The position numbers were made by a program, and so were the translations under genes. Below, one piece after another: positions 1-9,123 of a DNA stretch of 44,787 nucleotides. Source of the stretch: an uncultured Desulfobacterium sp. (GTDB taxonomy: Bacteria; Desulfobacterota; Desulfobacteria; Desulfobacterales; Desulfobacteraceae); assembly GCA_937124525.1 (NCBI GenBank), contig CAKZLA010000181.1, forward strand, positions 1-44,787, read 5' to 3'. Under the pieces are notes generated by a model. The model had not been told where the DNA came from and ran no database searches. It saw only the letters and a list, made by a program, of their open reading frames with translations. Each line of letters starts with the position of its first letter. The first letter of the stretch is position 1.

Positions 1-419
1 TGTCCAGAATGAATTTTTTTTTCATGGCATCCCTGATGATTCTGCTGTGGTTGTTGTCATGGTGCCAAAGCATGTGGCGGCACCCATATAGAAGAAATAT
101 CAACATTGTGTCAGAATTAGGTTTTAAATCGGTTAGATGTTCATGAAGACATATTTTAACCAATTCCAAATCAACGAAAAACAAAAAAATAACATTGACC
201 TGATACGATATCCCTTCAAGTGCATGACGTCTCATCCATACTGGTTTGAGGCTATTGCCTGTTGTCAGCGCATTACAAGGTGCTGCCGGGTCATAATTTT
301 GGCTTGAATTTCCCATGCGGTAAATTCAGCTGATGGAACCGGACAGATGTTCATTAAGCCGAGGATTATCAAGCGGAATTCAGTATGCGTCATCAAAATT
401 AAATCAGGAGAATCTCATC
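1..419. other. Gene-free region upstream of the ABC operon
   Basis: No convincing coding frame is seen here. The stretch is AT-rich around 120-220 and probably holds the promoter of the plus-strand operon that starts at 420. I could not settle on one promoter; TTGGCT near 299 followed 16 bases later by TAAATT is a weak candidate. The in-frame upstream codon at 333 has no ribosome binding site, so this stretch is treated as untranslated leader. Confidence 0.4.
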
Positions 420-1568
420 ATGGAAAAGAATACCCCGTCAATGGATCGCAGATCATTCATCAAAAAAGCCGCTTCTGGTGCCGCCGTTTTTGCCACGGCA
501 TCCATGGGTCCCTGGTTCATCAAAGATGCCCTTTCTTCCTCGGGTAAATTGAATTTGTTTACCTGGCCGGATTACTCAAAACCCGAAGTTATCCAGGCCT
601 TTGAAAAGGCCACCGGCATCAAGGTGAAGGTGACCAACTACAGCACCAACCAGGAGTGCATGAACAAACTTCGGGCCACCCGGGCCAAGGGCTTTGACAT
701 TGCCCAGCCCTCATTAACGGAGTTTGCCCTGCACATGGATTTTGAACTATACCAGGAGATTGACGAGGGGAAAATTCCCAATCTGAGTAATCTGGAACCG
801 GCCTTTTATGAGAAGTCCAAAAAGCTGGGTGGTGTTATCCGGGGGCAGCGGGTGGGGCTTCCCTATGACTGGGGCACCGAGGCCATGGCATTTAATACGG
901 AAAAATTGGATTTTAAATACAATGATCTCTCCTATGGAAACCTCTGGGATGATGCCAATGTTGGTAAGGTAACCTGTCGTCCCCATTCGGTTTTCATCGG
1001 TACCGGCCTTTATCTTGATGCCATTGGCAAGGTCCCTTCCAACCGAATGTACGACACCTATGAATCCGAAGAAAAGATGAAAAAAGTCTATGATCAGATC
1101 CTTGCCTTTCTCATTGAAAAGAAAAAGAACATTAAAATGTTCTGGAACAACGCCCAGGACCACCAGCTGGCCTTTCTTCAGAACGGCTGCGTCATCGGGC
1201 AGACATGGGACGGCCCCATTCTTACCATGAAAAAAGAGGGAAAACCCGTTACCTATATGGCACCCAAAGAGGGTGCCATGACCTGGGTGGATTCCATGGC
1301 CATCGTGAAAAACGCCAAAAACCTGGAGCAGGCCTATGCCTTTCTTAACTGGGCCTACACACCGGAAGCCGGTGCGGTGGTGGCCAATGCCACCGGGTAT
1401 AACTCGGTGGTAAAAGGGGCTGCGGATCTTTTGGATGAAAAAACCAAAAAAGGGTTTGCCCAGGCCTATCCCCAGGATGCCCTGGAACGGCTCTGGTGGT
1501 ATGTGTCGGAACCGGCCTGGTTTGTTCCTGCCAGAACCGTTTACCGTGATCAATTCCAGGCGGCATGA
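420..1568 (+). CDS. PotD-like Tat-exported polyamine-type substrate-binding protein
   Basis: This is the periplasmic binding protein of an ABC importer of the spermidine/putrescine (PotD) class, about 382 residues. The N-terminus has a twin-arginine signal (DRRSFIKKA) followed by a short hydrophobic stretch. The mature protein opens with the LNLFTWPDYSKPEVIQAFEKATGI pattern usual in PotD/PotF-like proteins (split: LNLFTWPDY, then EKATGIKV). The start at 420 is preferred over the in-frame codon at 333 because AGGAG lies at 406-410 and the signal begins directly after it. It is first of at least five plus-strand genes. The PotD class also contains binders of 2-aminoethylphosphonate, thiamine, iron and other compounds, so the ligand is open. 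The phosphoesterases downstream suggest a phosphorus-containing or polyamine-like ligand. Confidence 0.9.
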   Translation: MEKNTPSMDRRSFIKKAASGAAVFATASMGPWFIKDALSSSGKLNLFTWPDYSKPEVIQAFEKATGIKVKVTNYSTNQECMNKLRATRAKGFDIAQPSLTEFALHMDFELYQEIDEGKIPNLSNLEPAFYEKSKKLGGVIRGQRVGLPYDWGTEAMAFNTEKLDFKYNDLSYGNLWDDANVGKVTCRPHSVFIGTGLYLDAIGKVPSNRMYDTYESEEKMKKVYDQILAFLIEKKKNIKMFWNNAQDHQLAFLQNGCVIGQTWDGPILTMKKEGKPVTYMAPKEGAMTWVDSMAIVKNAKNLEQAYAFLNWAYTPEAGAVVANATGYNSVVKGAADLLDEKTKKGFAQAYPQDALERLWWYVSEPAWFVPARTVYRDQFQAA

Positions 1569-1611
1569 TGAAATATGGCTTTTTATGGTTTTTGCAAGGT
1601 AGGTAATTGAA

Positions 1612-2697
1612 ATGGCATCAAATGTGGGACATGACGTGCATATCAAGGACGTGACCATGGCCTTCGGGCCGGTCACGGCTGTGGATCAGGTAAATGTTCA
1701 CATTCCGGCCGGGACCTTTTTTTCGTTTCTGGGTCCCTCCGGATGTGGCAAAACCACGCTGTTGAAACTGATTTCCGGGTTTCTGGAACCCACCCGGGGT
1801 GAAATTTTAATCAATGGCATAAATATGAAGGGGGTGGGCCCCAACAAGCGGCCCACTGCCATGATTTTCCAGAATCTGGCTCTGTTTCCCCTGATGACAG
1901 TGGCGGAAAATATCGCTTTTGGCCTGGATGTCATGGGAATGGAGAAACGCCGGAAAAAAAGCCGGGTGGAGGCATTGCTGGAGCTTGTGGATCTACCCCA
2001 TACAGAGAATCTGCGGGTGACCGATCTGTCCGGCGGGCAGCGGCAGCGGGTGGCCATTGCCAGAGCCCTGGCTGTGGAACCCTCTGTGCTGCTGCTGGAT
2101 GAGCCCCTTTCCGCACTGGACCTGAAGTTGCGCAAACACATGCGCACTGAATTGCGGCAAATTCAACAGAAAACCGACGTCACCTTCATATACATCACCC
2201 ATGATCAGGGAGAGGCCTTGACCATGTCTGACCGGGTGGGGGTGATGTCCCAGGGCGGTGTGCTGGAACAGGTGGGCACCCCCCGGGAGATTTATGATCA
2301 TCCCCGGACCGCCTTTGTTGCCTCCTTTGTGGGAGAGAACAATGCCATCCCGGTGACCATGGCTGAGACCAAAAGGGAAGGGTGTATGGTGGAGAGCGAA
2401 CTTGGCACCTTATCCTGCCGGAATCCCCTGAACATTGAGTCGGGATACAGCGCCACCGCCTTTGTCCGACCGGAAACCATTGCTCTTGTGAATGGGTCTG
2501 GCAGCTACGGTAACCAGGTGGCTTGTCGTATCCTCAGCCAGCGGTTTGAAGGGGCGTTCATGACCATGGAACTCACCGCCGGTGACGGTACCCTGTTGAC
2601 CCTGCGCCAGAGTAACAACGGTCGTCAACCCCCACTGGCAAAAGGAGATTCCACTGCCATTACCTTTTCTCCGGAACATGCAGTGGTGTTGAAATGA
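1612..2697 (+). CDS. PotA-like ABC transporter ATPase
   Basis: Energising subunit of the importer, 361 residues and cytoplasmic. Walker A is GPSGCGKTT at residues 41-49, the Q-loop is at about Q87 (FQNLALFP), the signature LSGGQRQR at 139-146, Walker B VLLLDEP at about 159-165, and the H-loop histidine is H197 (YITHDQ). After residue 240 the C-terminal part has the length and beta-rich look of a TOBE domain, as in PotA/FbpC ATPases. All catalytic motifs are intact. It follows the binding protein by 43 bases and overlaps the next permease by four bases (ATGA), so translation is coupled. Confidence 0.93.
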   Translation: MASNVGHDVHIKDVTMAFGPVTAVDQVNVHIPAGTFFSFLGPSGCGKTTLLKLISGFLEPTRGEILINGINMKGVGPNKRPTAMIFQNLALFPLMTVAENIAFGLDVMGMEKRRKKSRVEALLELVDLPHTENLRVTDLSGGQRQRVAIARALAVEPSVLLLDEPLSALDLKLRKHMRTELRQIQQKTDVTFIYITHDQGEALTMSDRVGVMSQGGVLEQVGTPREIYDHPRTAFVASFVGENNAIPVTMAETKREGCMVESELGTLSCRNPLNIESGYSATAFVRPETIALVNGSGSYGNQVACRILSQRFEGAFMTMELTAGDGTLLTLRQSNNGRQPPLAKGDSTAITFSPEHAVVLK

Positions 2698-3566
2698 TCG
2701 ATAATTTTGGAAAAACAGGCACCCTTGTGGTACTCTTTCTGGTGGGTGCGTGGCTGCTTTTCATGGTGATCGGCCCCCAGTTGATTGCCATTGACTACTC
2801 TTTCAGACCCCTTCTTCCCCTAAGAAAAATCGGGGGGCCTGAAGATATTTATACCTTGAAAAACTATCTGACGCTTTTCAGCAATACCTTACATAGATCT
2901 ATATTTATAAAGACCATCTGGTCCAGTATACTGGTGACCGCCACTGCCCTTGCCGTCTGTTACCCGGTGTCCTTTTATCTGGCCCGGGTGGCCAGGGGGG
3001 CCAAGCTTTCCCTGATGCTCATGGCCATTGTGGTGCCCTACTGGATCAATGAGCTGCTGCGCATTTTTGCCTGGCAATTGATTCTGTCCGATGCAGGCAT
3101 TCTCAACCAGATCCTCATGGGGCTTTCCCTGATCCATGATCCCATCAATTTCAGAGCCGGCAATTCCGCCGTGATTCTGGGCATGGTGTATGCCTATATT
3201 TTGTTCATGGTATTTCCTTTGTACAACGCCATGGAGAGCCTGGATCAGAATCAGGTGGACGGTGCAAGGGATCTTGGGGCTTCCTGGCCCACCATTCATC
3301 GGCGTATCGTGATTCCCCACGCCAAGCCCGGCATTGCCGTGGGATGTATCATGACCTTCATGCTCACCGCCGGTTCCGTGGCTGCGCCCCAGCTTCTGGG
3401 CAGCCCCTCCTCATTCTGGTTTACCCAGATCATTTATACCAACTATGAAACCGCCAACTGGAATCTGGGTACGGCCTACTCCGAGGTACTGGCCCTGTTA
3501 TCCCTGGTGTTTATCTTTATCATGCTTAAACTTTTTAAGGTTGGGCTGAAGGAATTTGTCAAATGA
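2694..3566 (+). CDS. PotB-like ABC permease
   Basis: First inner-membrane permease of the importer, 290 residues, BPD_transp_1 family. Several hydrophobic spans are evident: about 9-30, 75-100, 105-125, 155-175, 210-235 and 255-280. The cytoplasmic EAA loop that contacts the ATPase is visible as DGARDLGASWPTIHRRIVIP near residues 188-207. It overlaps both the ATPase gene and the next permease by four bases, typical of a stoichiometric ABC operon. Confidence 0.9.
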   Translation: MIDNFGKTGTLVVLFLVGAWLLFMVIGPQLIAIDYSFRPLLPLRKIGGPEDIYTLKNYLTLFSNTLHRSIFIKTIWSSILVTATALAVCYPVSFYLARVARGAKLSLMLMAIVVPYWINELLRIFAWQLILSDAGILNQILMGLSLIHDPINFRAGNSAVILGMVYAYILFMVFPLYNAMESLDQNQVDGARDLGASWPTIHRRIVIPHAKPGIAVGCIMTFMLTAGSVAAPQLLGSPSSFWFTQIIYTNYETANWNLGTAYSEVLALLSLVFIFIMLKLFKVGLKEFVK

Positions 3567-4357
3567 GTACATCCGACAAAGTGATGGGATGGATAACCCA
3601 CTCTTATCTGGTCCTGTTTTTCGCATACCTGTTCCTTCCCCTGGTGTTCATGTCCGTTGTGGCCTTTAATGCTTCGGAAATACCCCAGGCCATTCCCTGG
3701 CAGGGGGGGACCCTTCACTGGTTCCATGAGCTGTTCCGGGACGGGGTGATGTGGGAGGCCCTTCTCAACTCTTTTATTGTGGCCTTTGCCGTGGTGATCA
3801 TCTCCGTTCCCACAGGGCTTTGCGCGGCCATGCTGCTGACGCGGCTCCATTTCCGGACAAAGAATCTGCTCTATGCCCTTATGGTGTCGCCCATTCTGGT
3901 GCCGGGAATTGTCCTTGGTATCTCCACCTTTTTGTTCTGGGATGCACAGATGAATATTCCAGGAGGGCTTTGGACCGCCGTCATGGGGCAATCATCCTTT
4001 ATTGTCTCCTATTGCATGCTGCTGATCATGGCAAGGGCCCAGCGGTTTGACCGTACCCAGGAAGAGGCCGCCTTTGATCTGGGGGCCAGCCATGGAAGGG
4101 TGTTCTGGAAAATCACCTTGCCGTTTTTAAAACCGGCTCTGATTTCCGCTGCAGCCCTGGCATTTATGCAGTCCTTTGAAAATTACAATACCACCTTGTT
4201 TGCCATCGGCATTGAGCAGACATTGCCCATCTTCATCGGCACCCGGCTGCGGGTGTTTATCAGTCCTGCCATGAACGCCCTGGGGGTTGTGTTTATCTGC
4301 CTCACTTTATGCGGGGCACTGGTGTATGAACTTTTGAGACGAAAAGAGGCCCTGTGA
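3563..4357 (+). CDS. PotC-like ABC permease
   Basis: Second inner-membrane permease, 264 residues, with six predicted spans. The EAA loop reads EAAFDLGASHGRVFWKITLP at roughly residues 170-190. It pairs with the upstream PotB-like subunit to form the channel. It shares four-base overlaps with both neighbours, including the following hydrolase gene. That hydrolase therefore seems to be made together with the transporter and probably acts on what is imported. Confidence 0.9.
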   Translation: MSTSDKVMGWITHSYLVLFFAYLFLPLVFMSVVAFNASEIPQAIPWQGGTLHWFHELFRDGVMWEALLNSFIVAFAVVIISVPTGLCAAMLLTRLHFRTKNLLYALMVSPILVPGIVLGISTFLFWDAQMNIPGGLWTAVMGQSSFIVSYCMLLIMARAQRFDRTQEEAAFDLGASHGRVFWKITLPFLKPALISAAALAFMQSFENYNTTLFAIGIEQTLPIFIGTRLRVFISPAMNALGVVFICLTLCGALVYELLRRKEAL

Positions 4358-5235
4358 TGAAAAAACTAATATTTGTTCTGATTGACGGGCTTAGAAGCGA
4401 TGCCCTGAACAGGGGTTATTCCCCTACACTTGACCATTTAATGGAAAATGGGGCCTTTTCCCTGGAAATGAAAACGGTTTCACCCCCCTTAACCTTGCCT
4501 GCCCATTTTTCCATTTTCACCTCCCTTGCCCCCTATGCCCACGGGGTGACCACCAATACGGGACTGCCCGATACCTCGGCTCTGTCCCAGAGCTTTTTTA
4601 CCCATGTCAAGAGCCATGGCGGGGTGGTTTCTGCCTTTTATTCCTGGGACCATCTGCGCAATCTGGCACCTCCCGGGGTCATGGATATCTCTTTTTGTCG
4701 TAAAAATTGCAATAAATTACATTTAAAACACCTGGCCCGGGAGGCCGTCTGCCACATCGTTTCCGAGGGCCCGGATTTCTGTTTTGTCTATCTGGAATGG
4801 ACTGATATTGTGGGGCATCGCTCCGGGTGGATGTCAAAAGAGTATCTCAACGCCGTACAGGAGGCGGATCAGGCACTGGCTCAGATCTATAATGCCGTTA
4901 TCTGTCTTTCGGAACACAATGACTATAATCTGGTAATACAAAGTGACCACGGTGGCAGCGGGAAAAATCATTTTGAGAATACACCTGAAATTATGAATGT
5001 TCCCTTTATTGCCTGGGGGCCAGATATTTGGAAGGAGGGGCAGATTACATCTTCTCTGTCTGTCCTTGATACGGCACCGACCCTGGCAAAAATTATGGAA
5101 ATTCCCTGCCATCCTGCTTGGGAAGGCAGGGCGGTTACCTCTTTATTTGATGATGGAACTTATGAGTATAAAAATGGACAAATACAGCGATTATCACATG
5201 CACTCCCTGTTCTCCGACGGCAGTGCATCAATTGA
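4354..5235 (+). CDS. Cytoplasmic alkaline-phosphatase-superfamily phosphodiesterase/phosphatase
   Basis: A 293-residue hydrolase of the nucleotide pyrophosphatase/phosphodiesterase branch of the alkaline phosphatase superfamily. Visible metal and catalytic residues are D11 (LIDGLRSDA), the nucleophile T47 within PPLTLPAHFS, D151 and H155 (DIVGH), D198-H199 (SDHGG) and H206. This is the expected two-metal set. No signal peptide or membrane span is present, so it acts in the cytoplasm, unlike most members. It overlaps the permease gene by four bases. The likely role is hydrolysis of an imported phosphodiester, phosphomonoester or phosphonate; the true substrate cannot be read from sequence. The 3' end overlaps the next gene by about 60 bases. 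Confidence 0.85.
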   Translation: MMKKLIFVLIDGLRSDALNRGYSPTLDHLMENGAFSLEMKTVSPPLTLPAHFSIFTSLAPYAHGVTTNTGLPDTSALSQSFFTHVKSHGGVVSAFYSWDHLRNLAPPGVMDISFCRKNCNKLHLKHLAREAVCHIVSEGPDFCFVYLEWTDIVGHRSGWMSKEYLNAVQEADQALAQIYNAVICLSEHNDYNLVIQSDHGGSGKNHFENTPEIMNVPFIAWGPDIWKEGQITSSLSVLDTAPTLAKIMEIPCHPAWEGRAVTSLFDDGTYEYKNGQIQRLSHALPVLRRQCIN

Positions 5236-6025
5236 TGAGATGGTCGAAAGTGCCATTGAAAAAGGGCTTTCACAGATTACAATTACCGACCACATGCCCC
5301 TTCCCCATGCCACACGGTACGCCATGGCTTATGACAAGCTTGCGCTGTACCGGCAAACCATCAGGGAGGCCCGGTTAAGGTTTGGTTCCCGATTGAAAAT
5401 TAATATGGGTATTGAAATGGAGTACATACCTCAGCACAGCTGCTGGATAGAGGACATTTCAGACATGGGCTGGGACCATATGATCATATCTGTGCATGCG
5501 CTTTTTAAAGGCAACTGCCAGGCCATGGTCAATGGTTCCGCAGAGGAGTTTAATACCCTGGTGGAAAATTTTAGTTATGATGTGCCATCCCTTTGCCGGG
5601 CGTATTATGAAACCCTGAAGCAGGGATACCGAACGGGGCTGTTTGACATTGCAGGTCACATGGATGTGATTAAAAAGCATAATGTCGGTGAGATTTTTTT
5701 CAGGGAGTCCGATGCCCATTACAGGGGCCTGGTGCTTTCAACCCTTGATGTTATCAGGGAGCAGGGCATGAAAATGGAGGTAAATACGGCCGGATTTAAT
5801 CATCCCGTGGGCCGACAGTATCCCAGTGACTGGATTATTCAGGCGGCCCTGGAAAAAGAGATTCCCATTGTGTTGAGTTCAGATTCCCACTCACCTGATA
5901 CCCTGGGACAATATTTTGATGAAATTGATTCCCTGGCCATGGTTTTTTACCAGGGGATTAACCTGGGGCCCCGGCTCAAGTCCAGCACTGGTCACCTGGA
6001 ATTCAACACCTCCCAATTTGCTTAA
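5174..6025 (+). CDS. PHP-domain phosphoesterase (histidinol-phosphatase type), 3' end rearranged
   Basis: PHP-family metal-dependent phosphoesterase, about 283 residues from the start at 5174. Metal ligands are intact: H8 and H10 (YHMHS), D39-H40 (TDH), E81, H108 (SVHAL), H162 (GHMD), D237 and H239 (SSDSHSP). Starts at 5150 or 5162 are also possible; none has a strong ribosome binding site. The gene overlaps the preceding hydrolase by about 62 bases in another frame. Homology to the family holds to about residue 255. The remaining ~28 residues (from about 5940) are read through the opposite strand of a truncated arsenate-reductase gene, so the natural C-terminus has been replaced. Histidinol phosphatase itself is possible, but the operon context favours a phosphoester-salvage role. 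Confidence 0.82.
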   Translation: MDKYSDYHMHSLFSDGSASIDEMVESAIEKGLSQITITDHMPLPHATRYAMAYDKLALYRQTIREARLRFGSRLKINMGIEMEYIPQHSCWIEDISDMGWDHMIISVHALFKGNCQAMVNGSAEEFNTLVENFSYDVPSLCRAYYETLKQGYRTGLFDIAGHMDVIKKHNVGEIFFRESDAHYRGLVLSTLDVIREQGMKMEVNTAGFNHPVGRQYPSDWIIQAALEKEIPIVLSSDSHSPDTLGQYFDEIDSLAMVFYQGINLGPRLKSSTGHLEFNTSQFA

Positions 6026-6088
6026 AATGGCTTCGGCCATCTGGCTTCTACCAGTATTATGGCTACAGATAAAAAGGACTTTATTCAT
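5950..6088 (-). pseudogene. Truncated ArsC/low-molecular-weight phosphatase fragment
   Basis: On the minus strand an ATG at 6088, preceded by GGAG, begins [20 protein letters not shown]. This is the N-terminus of a thioredoxin-type arsenate reductase or low-molecular-weight tyrosine phosphatase, with the CX5R loop CSHNTGR intact. Family similarity continues through [14 protein letters not shown] and stops near 5950. From there the frame reads antisense through the PHP gene. About 45 of roughly 130-140 residues remain, and the C-terminal acid/base aspartate is missing, so it should be inactive. Confidence 0.75.
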
Positions 6089-6197
6089 GATCTTCTCTCC
6101 ATGCAATCCCAATTGAGATGGCGACGTACATCTATTTTTTCCCGGTAAGGGAATTCATTTTTGATTTCCGATCTTCATTGCATTTTGCAAAACTGTC

Positions 6198-6884
6198 TTA
6201 AATATTTCCCGGTGCGACATGGCTGCTGAAATTTTTACCCGTTGTCATGAAGTAAATTTCTTCTGTCATGTTGATGATATGGTCTCCGATACGTTCCAGG
6301 CATCTTGCCATGTAATTGAGCTGGGTCCCCTCGGTAATCCTCTCCTTGTCAGAGGTCATCTCCTGCTGGACAAGTTTTATAATGGATGCATAGGCAGCGT
6401 CCATTTCATCGTCCATGTTCCAGACTGACAATGCGGTATCCACATCAAAGTGAAGAAACGCCTCAATGGCCTTCCCAAGCATACTGTCTGCGGTTTCAGC
6501 CATCTCAATCAGCATCCGTTCCGGGGCTTCAAAGGTGTTGCTTGACAAAGAGTCCACCCGCTTAGCCACATTGGCGGCATAATCACCGATACGCTCCAGC
6601 TCACGGCTGATTTTCATCACCGTTAGAACATGCCTGAGATCCTGGGCCATTGGCTGGCGCCGGGCCAGAATCTTGATGACCGTGTTTTCAATTTCCTGGT
6701 GCAGTTCGTTGATGGGATCATCCTTGGCAGCTACGTTCCGGCCAATTATACCGTCACGGCTTGCAAGGGCTTGTTTCATCTCCACCAGCTGCTTGCTGCA
6801 AGCTGTGGCCATGGTGATGATAAGCAGGTTCAGGCCATTGATTTCCTCATCATACGACCGGACGCTGTGGGGTTGATTATCCAT
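6198..6884 (-). CDS. phoU: Phosphate transport regulator PhoU
   Basis: Helical cytoplasmic PhoU protein, 228 residues, the normal size for a two-repeat PhoU. Both repeats show the metal-binding signature: RELERIGDYAANVAKR near residues 95-110 and ARCLERIGDHIINMTEE near 192-208. PhoU links Pst transport to the PhoR/PhoB two-component system and damps phosphate uptake. It is the last gene of the minus-strand pst cluster, 176 bases after pstB. AAGGAAGGA upstream of the ATG is the likely ribosome binding site. Confidence 0.95.
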   Translation of the reverse strand: MDNQPHSVRSYDEEINGLNLLIITMATACSKQLVEMKQALASRDGIIGRNVAAKDDPINELHQEIENTVIKILARRQPMAQDLRHVLTVMKISRELERIGDYAANVAKRVDSLSSNTFEAPERMLIEMAETADSMLGKAIEAFLHFDVDTALSVWNMDDEMDAAYASIIKLVQQEMTSDKERITEGTQLNYMARCLERIGDHIINMTEEIYFMTTGKNFSSHVAPGNI

Positions 6885-7060
6885 ATATCCCGTCCTTCCT
6901 TAATTTGTTTTTTTATATGAAACTCCTCCCAAAAGCCTGGAACAATTAGAGTTTCAATTTTCGTTGTGGGCAGGCCAGATCCCCAATACAGTCTGCCCGT
7001 GGCAGTTATATGAAAAAGATGATTGAGCCCGCAAATATCGATAACTCATAACAAAAAAAC

Positions 7061-7927
7061 TTATCCAAACCGGCCGGTTATGTAATCATGGGTTAGCTGG
7101 TGCATGGGGTTGAGAAAAATCTGGTCCGTGGGGCCGATTTCAATGAGATCACCCAGATGAAAATAGGCGGTGCGTTGGGACACCCGGGACGCCTGCTGCA
7201 TGGAATGAGTCACAATGGCAATGGCATACTCTTTTCTGAGTTCGTCAATGAGATCTTCAATGATGGCGGTGGCAATGGGGTCCAGAGCGGAGCAGGGTTC
7301 ATCCATCAGTATTATCTCCGGGTTGACGGCAATGGTCCTTGCAATGCAGAGTCGTTGTTGCTGGCCCCCGGATAGACCGGTACCGGGCTGATCCAGGCGA
7401 TCCTTGACTTCATTCCACAGGCCCGCTCTCTGAAGGGAGTGTTCCACCAGCTGATCGGTTTCCGACTTGTTCTGCACCAGGCCATGAATTTTGGGGCCAT
7501 AGGAAATGTTCTCATATATGCTTTTGGGAAAGGGGTTGGGCTTTTGAAATACCATGCCCACCCGGGCCCTGAGGGGCACCACATCCACTTTTTTGTCGTA
7601 GATATTTTTTCCTTCCAGGGAGATGTTGCCCTTGACAACGCATCCCTCAATGGTGTCGTTCATGCGGTTGAGACATCGAAGAAAGGTGGATTTTCCGCAT
7701 CCGGAAGGGCCGATCATGGCAAGTACTTCGTTTGCTCCGATATCAAGGGAAACGTTTTTAATGGCGGGATCTTCCCCGCCATCGTAATAGACAAACACAT
7801 CTTCACACCGCATTTTATAATTTTCCACGGTTTTTTCACCCACAGTGGTCCTGTTTTCCCGGGGTACCAGTTGGGGTATGGTATTTTTTGCGGACGGATT
7901 TTCAGGCATGGTCTGTTCCATATTCAC
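7061..7927 (-). CDS. pstB: Phosphate ABC transporter ATPase PstB
   Basis: ATPase of the high-affinity phosphate importer, 288 residues from a GTG at 7927 or 286 from the ATG at 7921. Walker A is GPSGCGKST at 73-81, the Q-loop is in [10 protein letters not shown], the signature LSGGQQQR is at 185-192, Walker B IILMDEP at 205-211 and the H-loop is in VTHSMQQ. PNPFP and CSALDPIAT are typical of PstB. About 40 residues precede the usual PstB start, an unconserved polar extension. It is separated from pstS by 104 bases containing an inverted repeat. Confidence 0.95.
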   Translation of the reverse strand: MNMEQTMPENPSAKNTIPQLVPRENRTTVGEKTVENYKMRCEDVFVYYDGGEDPAIKNVSLDIGANEVLAMIGPSGCGKSTFLRCLNRMNDTIEGCVVKGNISLEGKNIYDKKVDVVPLRARVGMVFQKPNPFPKSIYENISYGPKIHGLVQNKSETDQLVEHSLQRAGLWNEVKDRLDQPGTGLSGGQQQRLCIARTIAVNPEIILMDEPCSALDPIATAIIEDLIDELRKEYAIAIVTHSMQQASRVSQRTAYFHLGDLIEIGPTDQIFLNPMHQLTHDYITGRFG

Positions 7928-7951
7928 TATTTGTCAAACTCCGAAAATAAT

Positions 7952-7995
7952 GCCGTCCCGGCAGGTAAGCTGGACTTTTTCCTGTTCAGGACGGC
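7952..7995 (-). promoter_or_regulatory. Inverted repeat between pstS and pstB
   Basis: GCCGTCC at 7952-7958 and GGACGGC at 7989-7995 form a perfect 7-bp inverted repeat with a 30-base loop in the pstS-pstB spacer. No T-run follows on the minus strand. It could protect the 3' end of the pstS message, allowing more binding protein than ATPase to be made. This is inference from position. Confidence 0.3.
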
Positions 7996-8031
7996 TGTTT
8001 CATATCTATCAGTAAATAATATTGCGGGGTG

Positions 8032-9090
8032 TTATAGGTCGGATAATTTCAGCGGAACAAGATTTTTCACGGCATTGCTGAACTGTTTTCTCTCTGCTTC
8101 AGGCATGGGAATCAGCCCCTTGTCGGCGAGGTATCCCTCACTGCCCCAGGCTTTTTCACTGGTAAATTCGGCCAGATATTCCTTCATGCCGGGAATGGTA
8201 TTTACATGGGCTTTTTTTACATAAAAGAACAGGGGGCGGGAAACCGGGTATTGACCATCTGCAATGGCGTCAAATGTGGGCTGCACGCCGTCAATAAAAG
8301 AACCCTGGATCTTGTCCGCGTTCTGGTCCAGGAAGCTGAAACCAAAAATACCCAGTGCCTGGGGATTGGCCTGGAGTTTTTGGACGATGAGGTTGTCGTT
8401 CTCTCCGGCTTCAATGTAGGCACCGTCTTCACGGATGGTATGACAGGTAGCCTTGTACTTTTTCTTGTCGGCTTTTTTCATCTTTTTGATAAAGTCAAAT
8501 TTCTTGGCGCCGCCTTCCATGGCAAGCTCCACAAAGGCGTCTCTGGTGCCGGATGTGGGCGGCGGACCCAGTACTTCAATGGCCACGGTGGGCAGGTTGG
8601 GATTGACATCGTGCCATGTTTTGTAAGGGTTTTCCACCAGGGTTTCACTGCCGTCGGGGTTGGGTACCTTTGCGGCCAGTGCTTTATAGAGATCCTTACG
8701 GGAAAGTCTCATGGGAGCAGCTTTTTTGGCATTGGCAACGACTATTCCGTCATAGCCGATTTTAACCTCAACAATGTCGGTCACGCCGTTTTTAATGGCT
8801 TTTTCCAGCTCTGATTTTTTAATTCTGCGGGAAGAGTTGGTGATGTCCGGGTGCTGAACGCCCACACCGGCACCAAACAGTTTGTGACCTCCACCGGAAC
8901 CGGTGGATTCTATTTTTGGGGTCTTATACTGGGTGGTTTTGCCGAACTGCTCTGCCACAACCGTGGCAAAGGGGTAGACCGTGGACGATCCCACAATGGA
9001 GATGTAATCCCTTGAGGATGCAAACGATGAACCAATACCCATCCCACCAACAAGGGTCAGGGCCATGAGTGTGATAAATAATTTTTTCAT
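8032..9090 (-). CDS. pstS: Periplasmic phosphate-binding protein PstS
   Basis: Phosphate-binding protein of the Pst importer, 352 residues. A Sec signal peptide is clear: MKKLFITLMALTLVGGMGIG with likely cleavage after SFA near residue 25. The mature protein begins with YISIVGSSTVYPFA, the phosphate-loop region, and has the second phosphate contact region PPPTSGTRDAF. AAGGAG precedes the ATG at 9090. The gene lies 33 bases downstream of pstA and upstream of pstB, so it sits inside the cluster instead of leading it. Confidence 0.95.
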   Translation of the reverse strand: MKKLFITLMALTLVGGMGIGSSFASSRDYISIVGSSTVYPFATVVAEQFGKTTQYKTPKIESTGSGGGHKLFGAGVGVQHPDITNSSRRIKKSELEKAIKNGVTDIVEVKIGYDGIVVANAKKAAPMRLSRKDLYKALAAKVPNPDGSETLVENPYKTWHDVNPNLPTVAIEVLGPPPTSGTRDAFVELAMEGGAKKFDFIKKMKKADKKKYKATCHTIREDGAYIEAGENDNLIVQKLQANPQALGIFGFSFLDQNADKIQGSFIDGVQPTFDAIADGQYPVSRPLFFYVKKAHVNTIPGMKEYLAEFTSEKAWGSEGYLADKGLIPMPEAERKQFSNAVKNLVPLKLSDL

Positions 9091-9123
9091 TTTTTCTCCT
9101 TGTAATTTAAATTTGGACGTTGG

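Noticed and set aside
747..1676. 309-codon minus-strand frame opposite the PotD-like gene
   Set aside because: It is the reverse shadow of a well-supported gene and encodes a repetitive G/F/H/I-rich sequence.
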